DNA from: Paenibacillus lutimineralis
GTDB taxonomy: Bacteria > Bacillota > Bacilli > Paenibacillales > Paenibacillaceae
NCBI RefSeq assembly: GCF_003991425.1
Contig: NZ_CP034346.1
Span: 1,277,501-1,341,500, forward strand
Reading direction: 5' to 3'
Length of the DNA stretch: 64,000 bases
Under the pieces are notes generated by a model, which saw only the letters and a list, made by a program, of their open reading frames with translations, did not search any database and was not told the origin of the DNA. Positions 46,496 through 55,576 of this stretch are shown here, in pieces. Numbering within the stretch: position 1 is the first letter of the stretch; the number at the start of each line of letters is the position of its first letter. The position numbers and the translations under genes are program-made.

Positions 46496-46545
46496 AGGAG
46501 GGATGGGGGATATACTTAATGTGATATAAAATAAATAACTATTGA

Positions 46546-46578
46546 AACTTCTGCTGGTAATATCAGTAGGAGTTTTTT
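46546..46578 (+). terminator. Intrinsic terminator
   Basis: AACTTCTGCTG / CAGTAGGAGTT stem followed by TTTTTT. Confidence 0.7.
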
Positions 46579-46650
46579 TATTAAAGTTAATAGGAATTAT
46601 TTTCCTCATTTTGCTCCAAATTTATAGTAGAATGTGCATATAGTACATTG

Positions 46651-46725
46651 TAACTATTTCAATGGAAGAGGTTCGTAGATTCAATTGTATTTTGTGATTT
46701 TACGAAGTTCGTGAATATTACGTTA
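46651..46725 (+). repeat. attC-like element E0 (short form)
   Basis: Begins TAACTATTTCAATG and ends GTTCGTGAATATTACGTTA. Its 70 bp match the element at 55577-55656 with few changes. GTTA at 46722 starts the first visible cassette. Confidence 0.6.
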
Positions 46726-46764
46726 TCAGAAATGATTTCTAAAAGATATAAATGGAGGATTACC

Positions 46765-47532
46765 ATGAAAAGTAATATCCAATGACACTAGCTTCTCATT
46801 TAAAAGAAGTGTGGAATAAAAGAGGTTTAATTCTCAAAGGAATGGCCGTTCCAGAACTGCCATCAGATGAAAATTTATTAGAGTTACTTGAAATCTCTTA
46901 TCATGCATCACTCATGACTGAAGAAGCACGAAAAGTAAAGTTTCGTCTTGCATTTTGTAATCCCGATGATTTCACTAAAAAGATTTTAGCTAACAGAGAA
47001 CAATACCACACTATCCATTTTAAAAATTCGCGTGATTTTAATGTGAGTGAATTATTAAGATTAGCACCAGCCACTGACCCAACATAATCTTTATTTTTCC
47101 CTTTGGGACGATAATCGTGAGTCCATTAATAAAGGAGAATTTAGAGAATATCACAGAAAGCTATCAAAAAAAGAAGAAGTAGAATCAGAATTATCTGATG
47201 CAATAAGATTTGTTGCTGTATTGTCAGGAGTAGATGGTGCTATTGTGATGACTGATAAATTACGATTATTAGGATTTGGGGCAGAAGTTACCGTATCTTC
47301 TCCATCTTTAAGTAAGATAAAAGTCGCTGAAGATGTCAATGGTATTGGCAACAATTATTTCCCCATAGAATCTTTTGGGACAAGACATCGTTCTGCTTTT
47401 AGATTTTGCTCCAGTTACGAAAATTCTGTTGCTTTTGTAATATCACAAGATGGCGGGGTAAAAGCGATTAAGAGAGTAGGGGCAGATATAGTATTATGGC
47501 CAGATATTAATTTGAGTTATCTGGGAATTTGA
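46765..47532 (+). pseudogene. Diadenylate-cyclase (DisA_N-type) domain gene, frameshifted
   Basis: The gene started at ATG 46765 (TGGAGG upstream), but the frame breaks after about six codons and resumes from 46782 (MTLASHLKEVWNKRG). It breaks again near 47075 and continues in the +1 frame (LYFSLWDDNRESINKGEFREYH) to 47532. The last part holds VDGAIVM and FGTRHRSAF, the DGA and RHR motifs of diadenylate cyclase domains, with FVISQDGGVKAIKR after them. The N-terminal half resembles the sensor part of DACNV-type proteins. About 256 codons in total. Two single-base losses would explain both breaks, so it is probably inactive. It is the cargo of cassette A. Confidence 0.7.
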
Positions 47533-47563
47533 CAGGATATTTTCTCACAGTAAATCAATTAAG

Positions 47564-47765
47564 AGAAATCATTTCTGATAACAAAACATTCAACGCAGCG
47601 GATCGGCTTTATCGATCCTTGGTCCCGGAAGCAGAGATCGAAGAAGTGATATCACATAACATATTATTCAAGCTGAGGTTCCTAGGAGCTTTGTTCTGCC
47701 AGGTGGATTCGAAGAGGCAATCCAGCAGACAATCACTAGCAGGGTACATGATTACAGAAACGCGA
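47564..47765 (+). repeat. attC-like element E1, end of cassette A
   Basis: AGAAATCATTTCTGATAAC (47564-47582) is the exact reverse complement of the 19 bases that start cassette A at 46722. It is followed by CATTCAACGC as left inner box. The right edge is less certain: TGATTACAGAAACGCGATATGAC near 47750-47771 aligns with the usual ACGTTATATGAC end. A spurious 83-codon frame crosses the element. Confidence 0.65.
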
Positions 47766-47858
47766 TATGACATACTCTAGAACCTGAATAATTCATTTAA
47801 TGTTACATGATTTATATTTAACAAGATCGAAAATTACCATATATGGAGGTGCGATTAT

Positions 47859-48449
47859 ATGAGATTATTTGGTAGTTGGGATAATACTAGAACTACGAGT
47901 GGAATATCATATCATTGTGGATTCTGTGGTACTAACGCTGCGCCAAGTGCTTATTATTATTGCGTTAGCAAATCATCAACATCATCAAAAACAACAGCAC
48001 GAATTTATATCTGCCCTAATTGTAATAAACCTACTTACAAATCGGAAAGTGAACAAATACCTGGTTTTAAGTTTGGACATGAAGTAAAGCATTTACCTAA
48101 TGATGAAGTAAGGGAATTGTATAAAGAAGCTAGAAAATGTACAAGCATTGGGGCATTTACTTCTAGCGTTCTAGCTTGTAGAAAACTACTGATGAATGTC
48201 GCTGTCTCTCAGGGTGCAGAAGAAGGGAAAAGTTTTGTCGAGTACATAAATTTTCTTGAGAGTAGAGGTTATATCCCTCCCGGAGGCCGAACTTGGGTTG
48301 ATGAAATAAGGAAACATGGGAATCAGGCCACGCATGAAATAGAAATGAAGACTAAAGAACAAGCCGAAGGTATTATTGTATTTACTGAAATGTTACTTAA
48401 ATTTATCTTTGAATTTCCTGCTTCTGTTACTAGCACATCATCAAGTTAA
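47859..48449 (+). CDS. DUF4145 domain protein with zinc ribbon
   Basis: A 196-residue protein. The N-terminal part carries two cysteine pairs (YHCGFCG and YICPNCNKP) forming a zinc ribbon. The C-terminal part is DUF4145: ELYKEARKCTSIGAFTSSVLACRKLLMNVAV, FLESRGYIPPGGRTWVDEIRKHGNQATHEIE, ALEFTE-like FTEMLLKFIF. DUF4145 is common in restriction and defence islands, where it may bind nucleic acid, but its activity is not established. TGGAGGTG precedes the ATG. It is the only gene of cassette B and shares the low GC of the array. Confidence 0.85.
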   Translation: MRLFGSWDNTRTTSGISYHCGFCGTNAAPSAYYYCVSKSSTSSKTTARIYICPNCNKPTYKSESEQIPGFKFGHEVKHLPNDEVRELYKEARKCTSIGAFTSSVLACRKLLMNVAVSQGAEEGKSFVEYINFLESRGYIPPGGRTWVDEIRKHGNQATHEIEMKTKEQAEGIIVFTEMLLKFIFEFPASVTSTSSS

Positions 48450-48481
48450 TTCAAGGTAGAATATGAAGAGAGCACGTCATA

Positions 48482-48621
48482 TAAGACAATATTCACGCAT
48501 TGAACTTGTCGGCCCTCTGTCCAGCAGAAGAGGTTCCGAGGATGACCAGGGACAAGGGGGCATCAATCCGCTAAGATAGGAGCTATCTAAGGGGATTGAC
48601 GTTGTGAATATAGGAACATTA
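48482..48621 (+). repeat. attC-like element E2
   Basis: Left core TAAG with inner box TATTCACGC; right inner box GTTGTGAATAT, spacer AGGAAC, right core ATTA. The inner part carries the hairpin CTAAGATAGGAGCTATCTAAG-type, also present in E7. 140 bp. Confidence 0.7.
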
Positions 48622-48716
48622 GACGTAATTCCCTAAAAGCATAGTAGTGGATGTATGGGAATGGTATAAAAAATTTTTGATGGATAATTTAGAATGGACA
48701 TTCCGCGGAGGTAATT

Positions 48717-51467
48717 ATGTATAAAAAAGAATTTAAAATAATTTTTAATGAAGAAGATAATCGAATCAAACAAGGTGAGTATTTTGAAGATATTGTTGCT
48801 AAAATACTCAAATCCCAACGGTACATTGTCAAGCAGAGAGTGAACTTTACAGGAATGGAAATTGATTTAATTGCTAAACACAATGATAGAAATAATGAAG
48901 AAATCTATGTTGAATGTAAAGCAAAAGAGAAATTAAGTTCAAATGATATCAAAAGTTTTGTGTTTAATACTACATTCAAAAAAATGCACTATGGATATTT
49001 TATTTCAACTGTGGAATTTGGGCATCAAGTCGCTGGATTAATTGATGAAATTGAGAATAATAGCGAGTATAAGAATTTATATTTTTTTGGACCTGAAAAA
49101 ATTATAGAATTTTTAGAAGAATCGAATGAAATTGTAAAGGATAATAATAAAAATTTTACCGAAAGTGTAGCTAAAATGATATTAAGTCACACATATTTTG
49201 GTGTATATAAATTGTATTTGTTTAGTGGTGGAACTTTCTCAACAAAATTTTGTGTAACTAATAGTTGCAATGAAATTGTAAATGATTTAGACATAATAAC
49301 AAAATTACAATCCTACATACCTGAGATTTCTGATCTAGAATTTGTTGATTACTCTAATGAGGAAGAACTTGAAAAACTTAATAGTGCAAATATTTCTAAT
49401 TTTGAAGCTACAATGTTAGAGACAGTAGCTGAGGTAAAACGAAGTGAAGAATGGTTTGATTATTTACCAACGTCAAGCAAACACTTCATTGGTAGAAAAG
49501 ACATACTTATGAAATATGAAGAGTTTATTGAGTCAATTAAATCAAAAAAAAGTGATAAAAGAGTTTTTTATATAGAAGGTAAGTCTGGATGGGGCAAGAG
49601 TTCATTAGTTTCTGCAATTAGAGATAAAAGTAAGACAAAAAAATTCAGAAACTCAGAGTTTATATTCGCAGTTGATACAAGAAGTGCATCAACTAATAAT
49701 TTTATTGCACTAGCATTTAGAAAAATGATTGAAAGTGCTTCAGATGAAGGGTTTCTTGGCTCAGGACATAGCAAAAATCAGATTAATATACTGTCAAGTT
49801 ATGATATTTTGGGTTCTGAATCGATAAAAACATTATTTCAATTTCTTGAAGAAAATAATAAATATCTAATTCTAATTTTCGACCAATTTGAAGATATCTT
49901 CAGAAAGGAATCTATTTTTAAAGTCTTTTATAAGTTTTTACTAGATATTAATAATTTTCGAACAAATATTATCGTTGGATTTTCATGGAAATCTGAAATA
50001 GCAGTACCTATTCAGCATGAAGCATATCATTTATGGCAAGTTTTAAAAAGTGAAACTTTTAGTATTGATATGAGAGAATTTGATTCAAAGGAAGTTAATG
50101 GAGTCATTAATCAGCTTCAAAATTCTATAGAGTTTAAGCTAGACTCAAATATAAAAAGAAGAATCATGGAAAGTTCTCAAGGTTTTCCTTGGTTAACAAA
50201 GAAATTATGTATTCACACCTTCAATGAGTTTAGCAAAAATGTATCTATCGATGAGTTACTTGAGCAAGAATTGAATATTAAGACGCTATTTGACAAAGAT
50301 CTTGAAACCGTGAATGTCAATGAGCTTAAAGCATTAAGGTACATTGCGAAACGAGCATTTGATGGTAATATGTTTGATGCAACGGAAATCGATGAGGTCA
50401 TTGATAACATAACTCTTACTTCATTAATTAATAAGAGATTAGTTATTCGTTCTGGAGCAAAATATAATATTTATTGGGATATTTTCAGGGATTACTTGGT
50501 CAGTAATGAAATACCATTAATTGGGGAAAGTTATATTTTAAGAATAAGACCAAGTGTTTGCTTTGAAGTTTTTAGCGATTTTCAAATCAATGAAAGTATA
50601 GAATTCGAGGAACTGAGACATAGATATGTAGGAAGATATACAGATAAAACGTTATATAATATTTTAAGGCAGCTTCTAGATATTGGATTACTCACTAAAG
50701 AAGAAACAGCCTATAGAGTCAATAAGAATATTGAGTCGGTTGATAAAACTGAATTTATAGATTATTTGAGTAAGAAATTTGAGAGATACACCCCATATCT
50801 CAAATTAGTGAGTAGCACTGATGAAGTTAATTCAATTCAACAGATTCTTCTTATTCTACAAGATACATTTAAGGGAGTTGAATTAAGAAACTCGACATGG
50901 GAAATATATACAAAAACATTTATTAGTTGGATATCATATATTGGTTTAAAAGGTATCGAAGATATCGAAATGTATTCATTTGATACTATTCTTTCAAATA
51001 AGCTTCCAAGTAGAAAATCAAAAAATCAAATGTTGACATTTACGCCTCAGAAACCAATAAGAGATGATATCGAGGTGTTTTTAGAGGTAATAAACAATAA
51101 AGATAAGATAGATATTAAAAGCAAAAATAAATTTTTATATGATCTAAGTGCAATTGGGGTTTTGCATTATTGGAAGGATGATGTCATTTTGACTAAAATC
51201 GGAATACAACTGTCGATGATAAAATCTAAAGATGAGTTATTAAGTGCTTTTTCAAACCTTGCCAGCAATATGGATAAAATAAAAAGAGCAATTGAATTGA
51301 TTACTGATAATAATATTACAAATATAAAAGAATTTAGAACTCATGCATTTGAGTTAGTCGAACATATTAATTCTGACATTTATAGAAAACAAACATTAGG
51401 TAAGATTTTTAATTGGGCTATTTTTATTACTGAAAATCGTAGGGGGATTTTTACTGAAATCAATTGA
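48717..51467 (+). CDS. Mrr-type nuclease fused to STAND NTPase (candidate defence protein)
   Basis: A 916-residue fusion. Residues 15-135 are a restriction-endonuclease domain (GEYFEDIVAKIL, GMEIDLIA with Asp50, VECKAKE with Glu66 and Lys68). After a linker comes a STAND-type ATPase: HFIGRKD at 257, Walker A EGKSGWGKSS at 287-296, Walker B LILIFDQFED at 384-393. The remaining 450 residues are helical, with winged-helix-like segments such as SIEFEELRHRYVGRYTDKTLYNILRQLLDIGLL. The layout (nuclease effector, NTPase switch, C-terminal sensor) resembles Avs-type antiphage proteins but is shorter. It is very AT-rich, cargo of cassette C, and was coupled to a small membrane protein gene now split by an IS. 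Confidence 0.82.
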   Translation: MYKKEFKIIFNEEDNRIKQGEYFEDIVAKILKSQRYIVKQRVNFTGMEIDLIAKHNDRNNEEIYVECKAKEKLSSNDIKSFVFNTTFKKMHYGYFISTVEFGHQVAGLIDEIENNSEYKNLYFFGPEKIIEFLEESNEIVKDNNKNFTESVAKMILSHTYFGVYKLYLFSGGTFSTKFCVTNSCNEIVNDLDIITKLQSYIPEISDLEFVDYSNEEELEKLNSANISNFEATMLETVAEVKRSEEWFDYLPTSSKHFIGRKDILMKYEEFIESIKSKKSDKRVFYIEGKSGWGKSSLVSAIRDKSKTKKFRNSEFIFAVDTRSASTNNFIALAFRKMIESASDEGFLGSGHSKNQINILSSYDILGSESIKTLFQFLEENNKYLILIFDQFEDIFRKESIFKVFYKFLLDINNFRTNIIVGFSWKSEIAVPIQHEAYHLWQVLKSETFSIDMREFDSKEVNGVINQLQNSIEFKLDSNIKRRIMESSQGFPWLTKKLCIHTFNEFSKNVSIDELLEQELNIKTLFDKDLETVNVNELKALRYIAKRAFDGNMFDATEIDEVIDNITLTSLINKRLVIRSGAKYNIYWDIFRDYLVSNEIPLIGESYILRIRPSVCFEVFSDFQINESIEFEELRHRYVGRYTDKTLYNILRQLLDIGLLTKEETAYRVNKNIESVDKTEFIDYLSKKFERYTPYLKLVSSTDEVNSIQQILLILQDTFKGVELRNSTWEIYTKTFISWISYIGLKGIEDIEMYSFDTILSNKLPSRKSKNQMLTFTPQKPIRDDIEVFLEVINNKDKIDIKSKNKFLYDLSAIGVLHYWKDDVILTKIGIQLSMIKSKDELLSAFSNLASNMDKIKRAIELITDNNITNIKEFRTHAFELVEHINSDIYRKQTLGKIFNWAIFITENRRGIFTEIN

Positions 51468-52472
51468 AATCTAGGACGTGTCTGAAAACTAAAAAAATGT
51501 GGTATGATTTGAGAAAAAAGACTGGAGCATCATCATGATTCAAAGATGGTATGAACTAAGCGACGAACAATGGGAACAAATTAAGGGCATGTTCCCTACA
51601 TATCAAACAGGACGTCTAATCGCACCATGTTTAATGCCATTCTTTGGATTGCTCGTAGTGGTGCCGCTTGGCGTGACTTGCCAGAAGAACGTTATGGTTC
51701 ATGGAAACGGCCTATAGTCGTTTCTGCAAAGGAGAGATACGGGATTACTTATCGCCATCTTCCAAGCACTTCAGGTAGAACCTGATTTTGAAAACTTGAG
51801 TATAGATTCTACATCGATTAAAGCCCATCAACACAGTGCCGGTGCTAAAAAAACGCAGAAGCGCACGAAGTAAATCAACACATCGGTATCAGTCGTGGTG
51901 GAAAGACCACCAAACTTCATATTTTAGTTGATGGATTAGGAAATCCCTTACCTTTCTTCTGACGGGTGGTCAAGTCTATGATTTCGTTCCAGCGATCGAT
52001 TTACTTCAGGAATTTGATATTAGGGGAAGCTATATTCTTGGCGACAAAGACTATGGCTCAGAAGCTTTTCGAAAATGGATTACTGTCAACAAGCCTCCAA
52101 TGTCATTCCACCTAAAGCAAATAGTCGAAATCCATGGAAAGTCGATTGGTATTTGTACAAAGAACGCCACTTGGTTGAGTGCTTTTTCAATAAAATCAAA
52201 CACTTTCGCCGAGTGGCTACTCGTTATGACAAGCTAGCCAAGTCATTCTTGTCGTTTGTATACGTGGTTGCCATTTTTAAATTTACTCAGTGATGAGTTT
52301 TCAGACACGTCCTAGTAGAATAATTAAAAAAAATCTACGGACTGAGAATAACCAATTAAAGTATAAAATAAATGAACTTTATCAATCTCCAATAATACAA
52401 GTAATTGGTTTAATAGGTATTATCGGTACGCTACTATCTTTAATACCATTAATCCGTTCATTACTTAAATAG
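51464..52472 (+). pseudogene. Small membrane protein gene interrupted by an insertion sequence
   Basis: If 51475-52311 plus one CTAG copy are removed, a 55-codon frame appears. It starts at TTG 51464 inside the TTGA that ends the nuclease-NTPase gene, runs KSSRIIKKNLRTENNQLKY, and ends in a membrane helix (IIQVIGLIGIIGTLLSLIPLI) at 52472. The overlap implies translational coupling to the large gene. The IS now separates the first few codons from the rest, so the protein is probably no longer made. Confidence 0.55.
51474..52312. mobile_element. Decayed IS5-family (IS427-like) insertion sequence
   Basis: Inverted repeats GGACGTGTCTGAAAACT and AGTTTTCAGACACGTCC bound 839 bp, flanked by CTAG on both sides (the exact duplication is ambiguous because the ends are palindromic with the target). 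Inside are fragments of a DDE transposase (MIQRWYELSDEQWEQIKGMFP, FNAILWIARSGAAWRDLPE, SIDSTSIKAHQHSAG, ILGDKDYGSEAFR, KIKHFRRVATRYDK) in different frames, so several frameshifts have inactivated it. Its insertion just downstream of the nuclease-NTPase stop codon left that gene intact. Confidence 0.85.
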
Positions 52473-52481
52473 CAGCAATTT

Positions 52482-52525
52482 GAGTAGACTTTCTTAGTAA
52501 TAGCTTTTACTTAAGGAAGTTTTTT
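52482..52525 (+). terminator. Possible terminator of cassette C
   Basis: ACTTTCTTAG / CTTAAGGAAGT imperfect stem followed by TTTTTTG. Confidence 0.45.
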
Positions 52526-52563
52526 GTTATGAGTGGGAAATCAAAGCAGTCGTTGGCATCAGC

Positions 52564-52745
52564 TAACACCATATTCACGCATCGGGGCGCTGCCCCTCGA
52601 CCCGGCCGAAGTTAGAAGTGAATTCGAAGAGGTATTTCAGTAGAAGGGAAGCATAGTCAGCCGGACACATTCGCACCACCTAACCGCATTCGCGGCTGTC
52701 CCTTCGGGACTTAAGGTGGTGGGACGTCTTGAATACATAACGTTA
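52564..52745 (+). repeat. attC-like element E3
   Basis: Left core CAGCTAAC, spacer ACCA, inner box TATTCACGC; right inner box CTTGAATAC, spacer ATAAC, right core GTTAGCC. 182 bp, GC-rich inside, with hairpins such as GGGGCGCTGCCCC and CACCACCTAA..TTAAGGTGGTG. A BLAST against Bacillota intergenic DNA would show how widespread it is. Confidence 0.72.
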
Positions 52746-52773
52746 GCCGAAATTAACTTGAAAGGATGAGATA

Positions 52774-53574
52774 ATGAAAATATTCAAAAATACTAAAGAA
52801 ATGATTGCTATATTACTGACATTAGCAATAGGTTACAAAGTAATTTCATCAAACATAACTATTAGTGAATTATCAATACCCGACAACATAACAAATATAC
52901 TATCACTTGTATTAGCGATATTTTCTGTTTTGTTATCTGCGCTTTTCTACTTTAAAGCAAATGAAACAAGCAATAACTTTTATAATAATACTTATCAATT
53001 TACAAAAGATATTTCAGAGAAAATTGGAAGAATTGAAGAGCGGTTTGGTAAAGATTTAAGTAATATCGAAAAAAGCTATTCTCGGATGTTAGATAAAATA
53101 GATAGAACACCACTCTTTAAGTCTATTGAGGAAGAAATTGAAAATAAAACAAATAATCAAATAAAGCTTGTTAAAGAAAAAGAAGAGATTATAAATCAGC
53201 TTATTCAAGGGGCAGATATCAGTCAAGAAGAGAAACAAAAAATAATAAATCAACTTAGAAGTAAAGAAGAAGAGTTAGCTGATTTGAAGGGGAAATTGTA
53301 TGAATTGGAAAATCAATTAGACCTATTCAAAAATAAATTTTGGTTAGGTCCTCATACAAAAAATATTGTTGATTATATAATAAAAGGAATGATTAGTAGA
53401 GGTGAGATACCTGAGAATTACAAGGATTTTCTTAAGATAGTTGAAGGTAAAGTTCAAAACTTGAGTGAGAGAGAGTTAAGATTATTAATAGTTGAGGGGT
53501 TATTGACACCAGAATATAATTTATCAAGGATAGGTAGAAAATTGATCATTCAGTCTCTTAAGGAAGAAAGTTAA
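52774..53574 (+). CDS. Membrane-anchored coiled-coil protein, unknown
   Basis: A 266-residue protein. Two N-terminal membrane helices (EMIAILLTLAIGYKVI and ILSLVLAIFSVLLSALFYF) are followed by a long charged coiled coil (about residues 65-190, heptads rich in Glu/Lys/Gln/Ile) and a compact C-terminal helical domain (NIVDYIIKGMISRGEIPENYKDFLKIVEG..LRLLIVEGLLTPEYNLSRIGRKLI). I do not recognise the family. As sole cargo of cassette D among probable defence genes, a membrane-linked defence role is possible but not shown. Its stop codon lies within the inverted end of its own cassette. Confidence 0.7.
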   Translation: MKIFKNTKEMIAILLTLAIGYKVISSNITISELSIPDNITNILSLVLAIFSVLLSALFYFKANETSNNFYNNTYQFTKDISEKIGRIEERFGKDLSNIEKSYSRMLDKIDRTPLFKSIEEEIENKTNNQIKLVKEKEEIINQLIQGADISQEEKQKIINQLRSKEEELADLKGKLYELENQLDLFKNKFWLGPHTKNIVDYIIKGMISRGEIPENYKDFLKIVEGKVQNLSERELRLLIVEGLLTPEYNLSRIGRKLIIQSLKEES

Positions 53575-53640
53575 TTTCGGCTAATACCGTATTCACGCTA
53601 AGATCGCAAGCGATCCATGGTTAACAAGATGTATAATCAT
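53571..53640 (+). repeat. attC-like element E4, left part only
   Basis: TTAATTTCGGCTAAT pairs 14/15 with the start of cassette D (GTTAGCCGAAATTAA at 52742). It is followed by ACCG and the inner box TATTCACGC, then a GATCGCAAGCGATC hairpin. No right half is seen, so this element is truncated. Confidence 0.6.
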
Positions 53641-53825
53641 GGAAGAGATCAGACAACAAACGCCCTAGATAATAAGTTCCTTTTTAAGGTACTTCAATCT
53701 CCGTCCCAACAGTAATCAGTTATTTTGTACGAATTTTTTCAGGAAAGAGAGGAAACAAAGACAGGAGCTTCCCTTTAGATAGAGATAAGAGACCAGAGTT
53801 GTACAGGCATTACAAAGACGGGTAA

Positions 53826-54610
53826 CTTGAACGAGATAACAGCAGTCCACATGCTCTTGATAAAAATAATACATTAGGAAAACTGTTCTGGTATGCACTA
53901 TATGATATACATAGTCAAAAGATAAATCATAATGGAAATGATAATGATATAACAGTCGTGCCAGAATATTTGTTTGAGCGTCAAATTTATAGAAATTTTG
54001 ATATCCTTGATGATGATGTTAGTTCTATTTCCCATGTTTTCGCACCTAATCTTATAAGGGGGACTTCTCCTCGAACCTTAAATCTACGAGAAATCGAGGA
54101 GATGGACGAGTTCCCTAAATACCCGTCATTGTATATTATTGAGAACCCGTCCATTATCTCTTTTTTGGTAGATGAAATAATTCATTATCTTAATCTAACA
54201 AATTATCGATAGAGCAGCTTCCAATAAGCTTTCCAGTTCTCTTGTGTACGATAGGACAATCGAGAACTGCTTCCAAGGTATTTATTAAGAGATGTCTAGA
54301 ATCAAATCCAAACTGCTCTATTTATTATTCAGGTGATCTTGATGTTCCAGGTATTCAGATGTTGAAAGGAATGAAAAAAAAATTCTTTCCAGCGCAATTC
54401 TATGCATGGCGAATGGATCCTTCAATATACCTTAAGTATGTTGAACCTAAAAGTAATTTTCTATCTGAAGAGGATTTAAAATATCTTAAAGCTTCTGAAG
54501 GTGGGTTAGAAAAAGAAATGGTGGATTTTAGGGCTAAGGTTTATCAAGAGTTATTTGGTAAGGAGTTAAAAGAGGATTGGTTTCAGGCGTTATCTGAGAC
54601 TATTAAATAG
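53826..54610 (+). pseudogene. DUF2399/TIGR02679-type (JetD-like) gene remnant
   Basis: Two consecutive frames encode parts of one protein: SSPHALDKNNTLGKLFWYALYDIHSQ to HYLNLTN, then, one frame later, LSIEQLPISFPVLLCTIGQSRTAS and IYYSGDLDVPGIQMLKGMKKKF. The last part is the Toprim-like DUF2399 core, and PHALD...LG is typical of the TIGR02679 family, which includes JetD nucleases of some Wadjet systems. A frameshift near 54205 breaks the gene and its 5' end is missing. No JetA, JetB or JetC genes are nearby, so this is a decayed orphan. Confidence 0.65.
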
Positions 54611-54683
54611 GTTACGACTACTACCTAAACTGAAAGTCTTGTCAATCAACTGATTACCTTTGATTTTGCAAAGGAGGTTCTGT

Positions 54684-55430
54684 ATGAATGACCCACATGT
54701 GAATTTTTTAGAGTACCATTTAGAAACAGATGATGAAATTGAATATATAGAAGATACCGAACTTAAGTTCGAAAACGAAGACTTTGATATGCATTTGAAA
54801 AATGGTGTTTTGATTTGTAGTTTAAAGAAGCACTTTTCAGAAGTCAAAGAAGCAAGAGAAGTGGTAGAACAGTTATTAAAGTCTTGGGAGATAGATGTAG
54901 CTTTAAGAATTGGAACAGGGGAGTTAAGTTTTAAGTTTCATTATGCTGATGTCATCGATAGATCGCCCCAAAATGACAAAATAATAGACTTAGGAACTGT
55001 TAGCTTCAGCGGTAGATCAACGTTCACAGCAAACTTGAATATAGTAAGAGGAAATTATCCGAAAGTTCCTACAGATTTTTTGGCAAGCACAAATGTCGAG
55101 ATATTATGGGCAAGATACAAAATGTATCTTGATGGAAAAGATCAATTACTTAGCATGGCTTATTTTTGTCTAAGCTATATTGAGGGACTTGCAGGTACAA
55201 GAGGGAAGGCCTCAAGTAAGTATAAGATTAATTTGGATGTATTGAATAGACTAGGAAGCCTTTCTTCTGAAAAAGGAGATGTGTTATCTGCAAGAAAAGG
55301 AAAAACGAATTCATTTTTACCAATAACAGATGATGAGAAACATTGGATTGAAAATGCTGTAAAAGTGATCATTCGCCGCATAGGAGAATATGAGGTGGAT
55401 CCAGAGAATTTATCTGATATCAAACTTTAA
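54684..55430 (+). CDS. Uncharacterised protein (MauJ-annotated family)
   Basis: A 248-residue cytoplasmic protein starting at ATG after AAAGGAGG. The C-terminal half (DGKDQLLSMAYFCLSYIEGLAGTRGKASSKYKINLDVLNRLG..SSEKGDVLSARK..ITDDEKHWIENAVKVIIRRIGEY) matches my memory of a widespread hypothetical family sometimes labelled methylamine utilisation protein MauJ. That label probably does not describe its function here, since no methylamine gene is present. It follows the JetD-like remnant and belongs to the same segment of the array. Confidence 0.6.
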   Translation: MNDPHVNFLEYHLETDDEIEYIEDTELKFENEDFDMHLKNGVLICSLKKHFSEVKEAREVVEQLLKSWEIDVALRIGTGELSFKFHYADVIDRSPQNDKIIDLGTVSFSGRSTFTANLNIVRGNYPKVPTDFLASTNVEILWARYKMYLDGKDQLLSMAYFCLSYIEGLAGTRGKASSKYKINLDVLNRLGSLSSEKGDVLSARKGKTNSFLPITDDEKHWIENAVKVIIRRIGEYEVDPENLSDIKL

Positions 55431-55576
55431 GAGATTGTAAGGTAATGAGAATCGAGAATTTCTAGCAGAACATATTGATCAGGATAAATCGTACGAACTT
55501 CTTGCCACTGCATAAAATTCACCCCGTCCTTAATATCCATCTAAAGGAAATATATCATGTTTTGAGAAATAAGAGA

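Noticed and set aside
47529..47780. 83-codon plus-strand frame after the diadenylate-cyclase pseudogene
   Set aside because: It crosses attC-like element E1 entirely, has no ribosome site at its ATG, and its product resembles no protein.
52290..52472. 60-codon gene starting at the right end of the IS
   Set aside because: Its first codons come from the IS terminal repeat; the native part is the body of the small membrane gene split by the IS.
54242..54610. Separate gene starting at 54242
   Set aside because: The frame continues upst­ream without a start in line with the preceding frame; it is the 3' part of one DUF2399-type gene broken by a frameshift.
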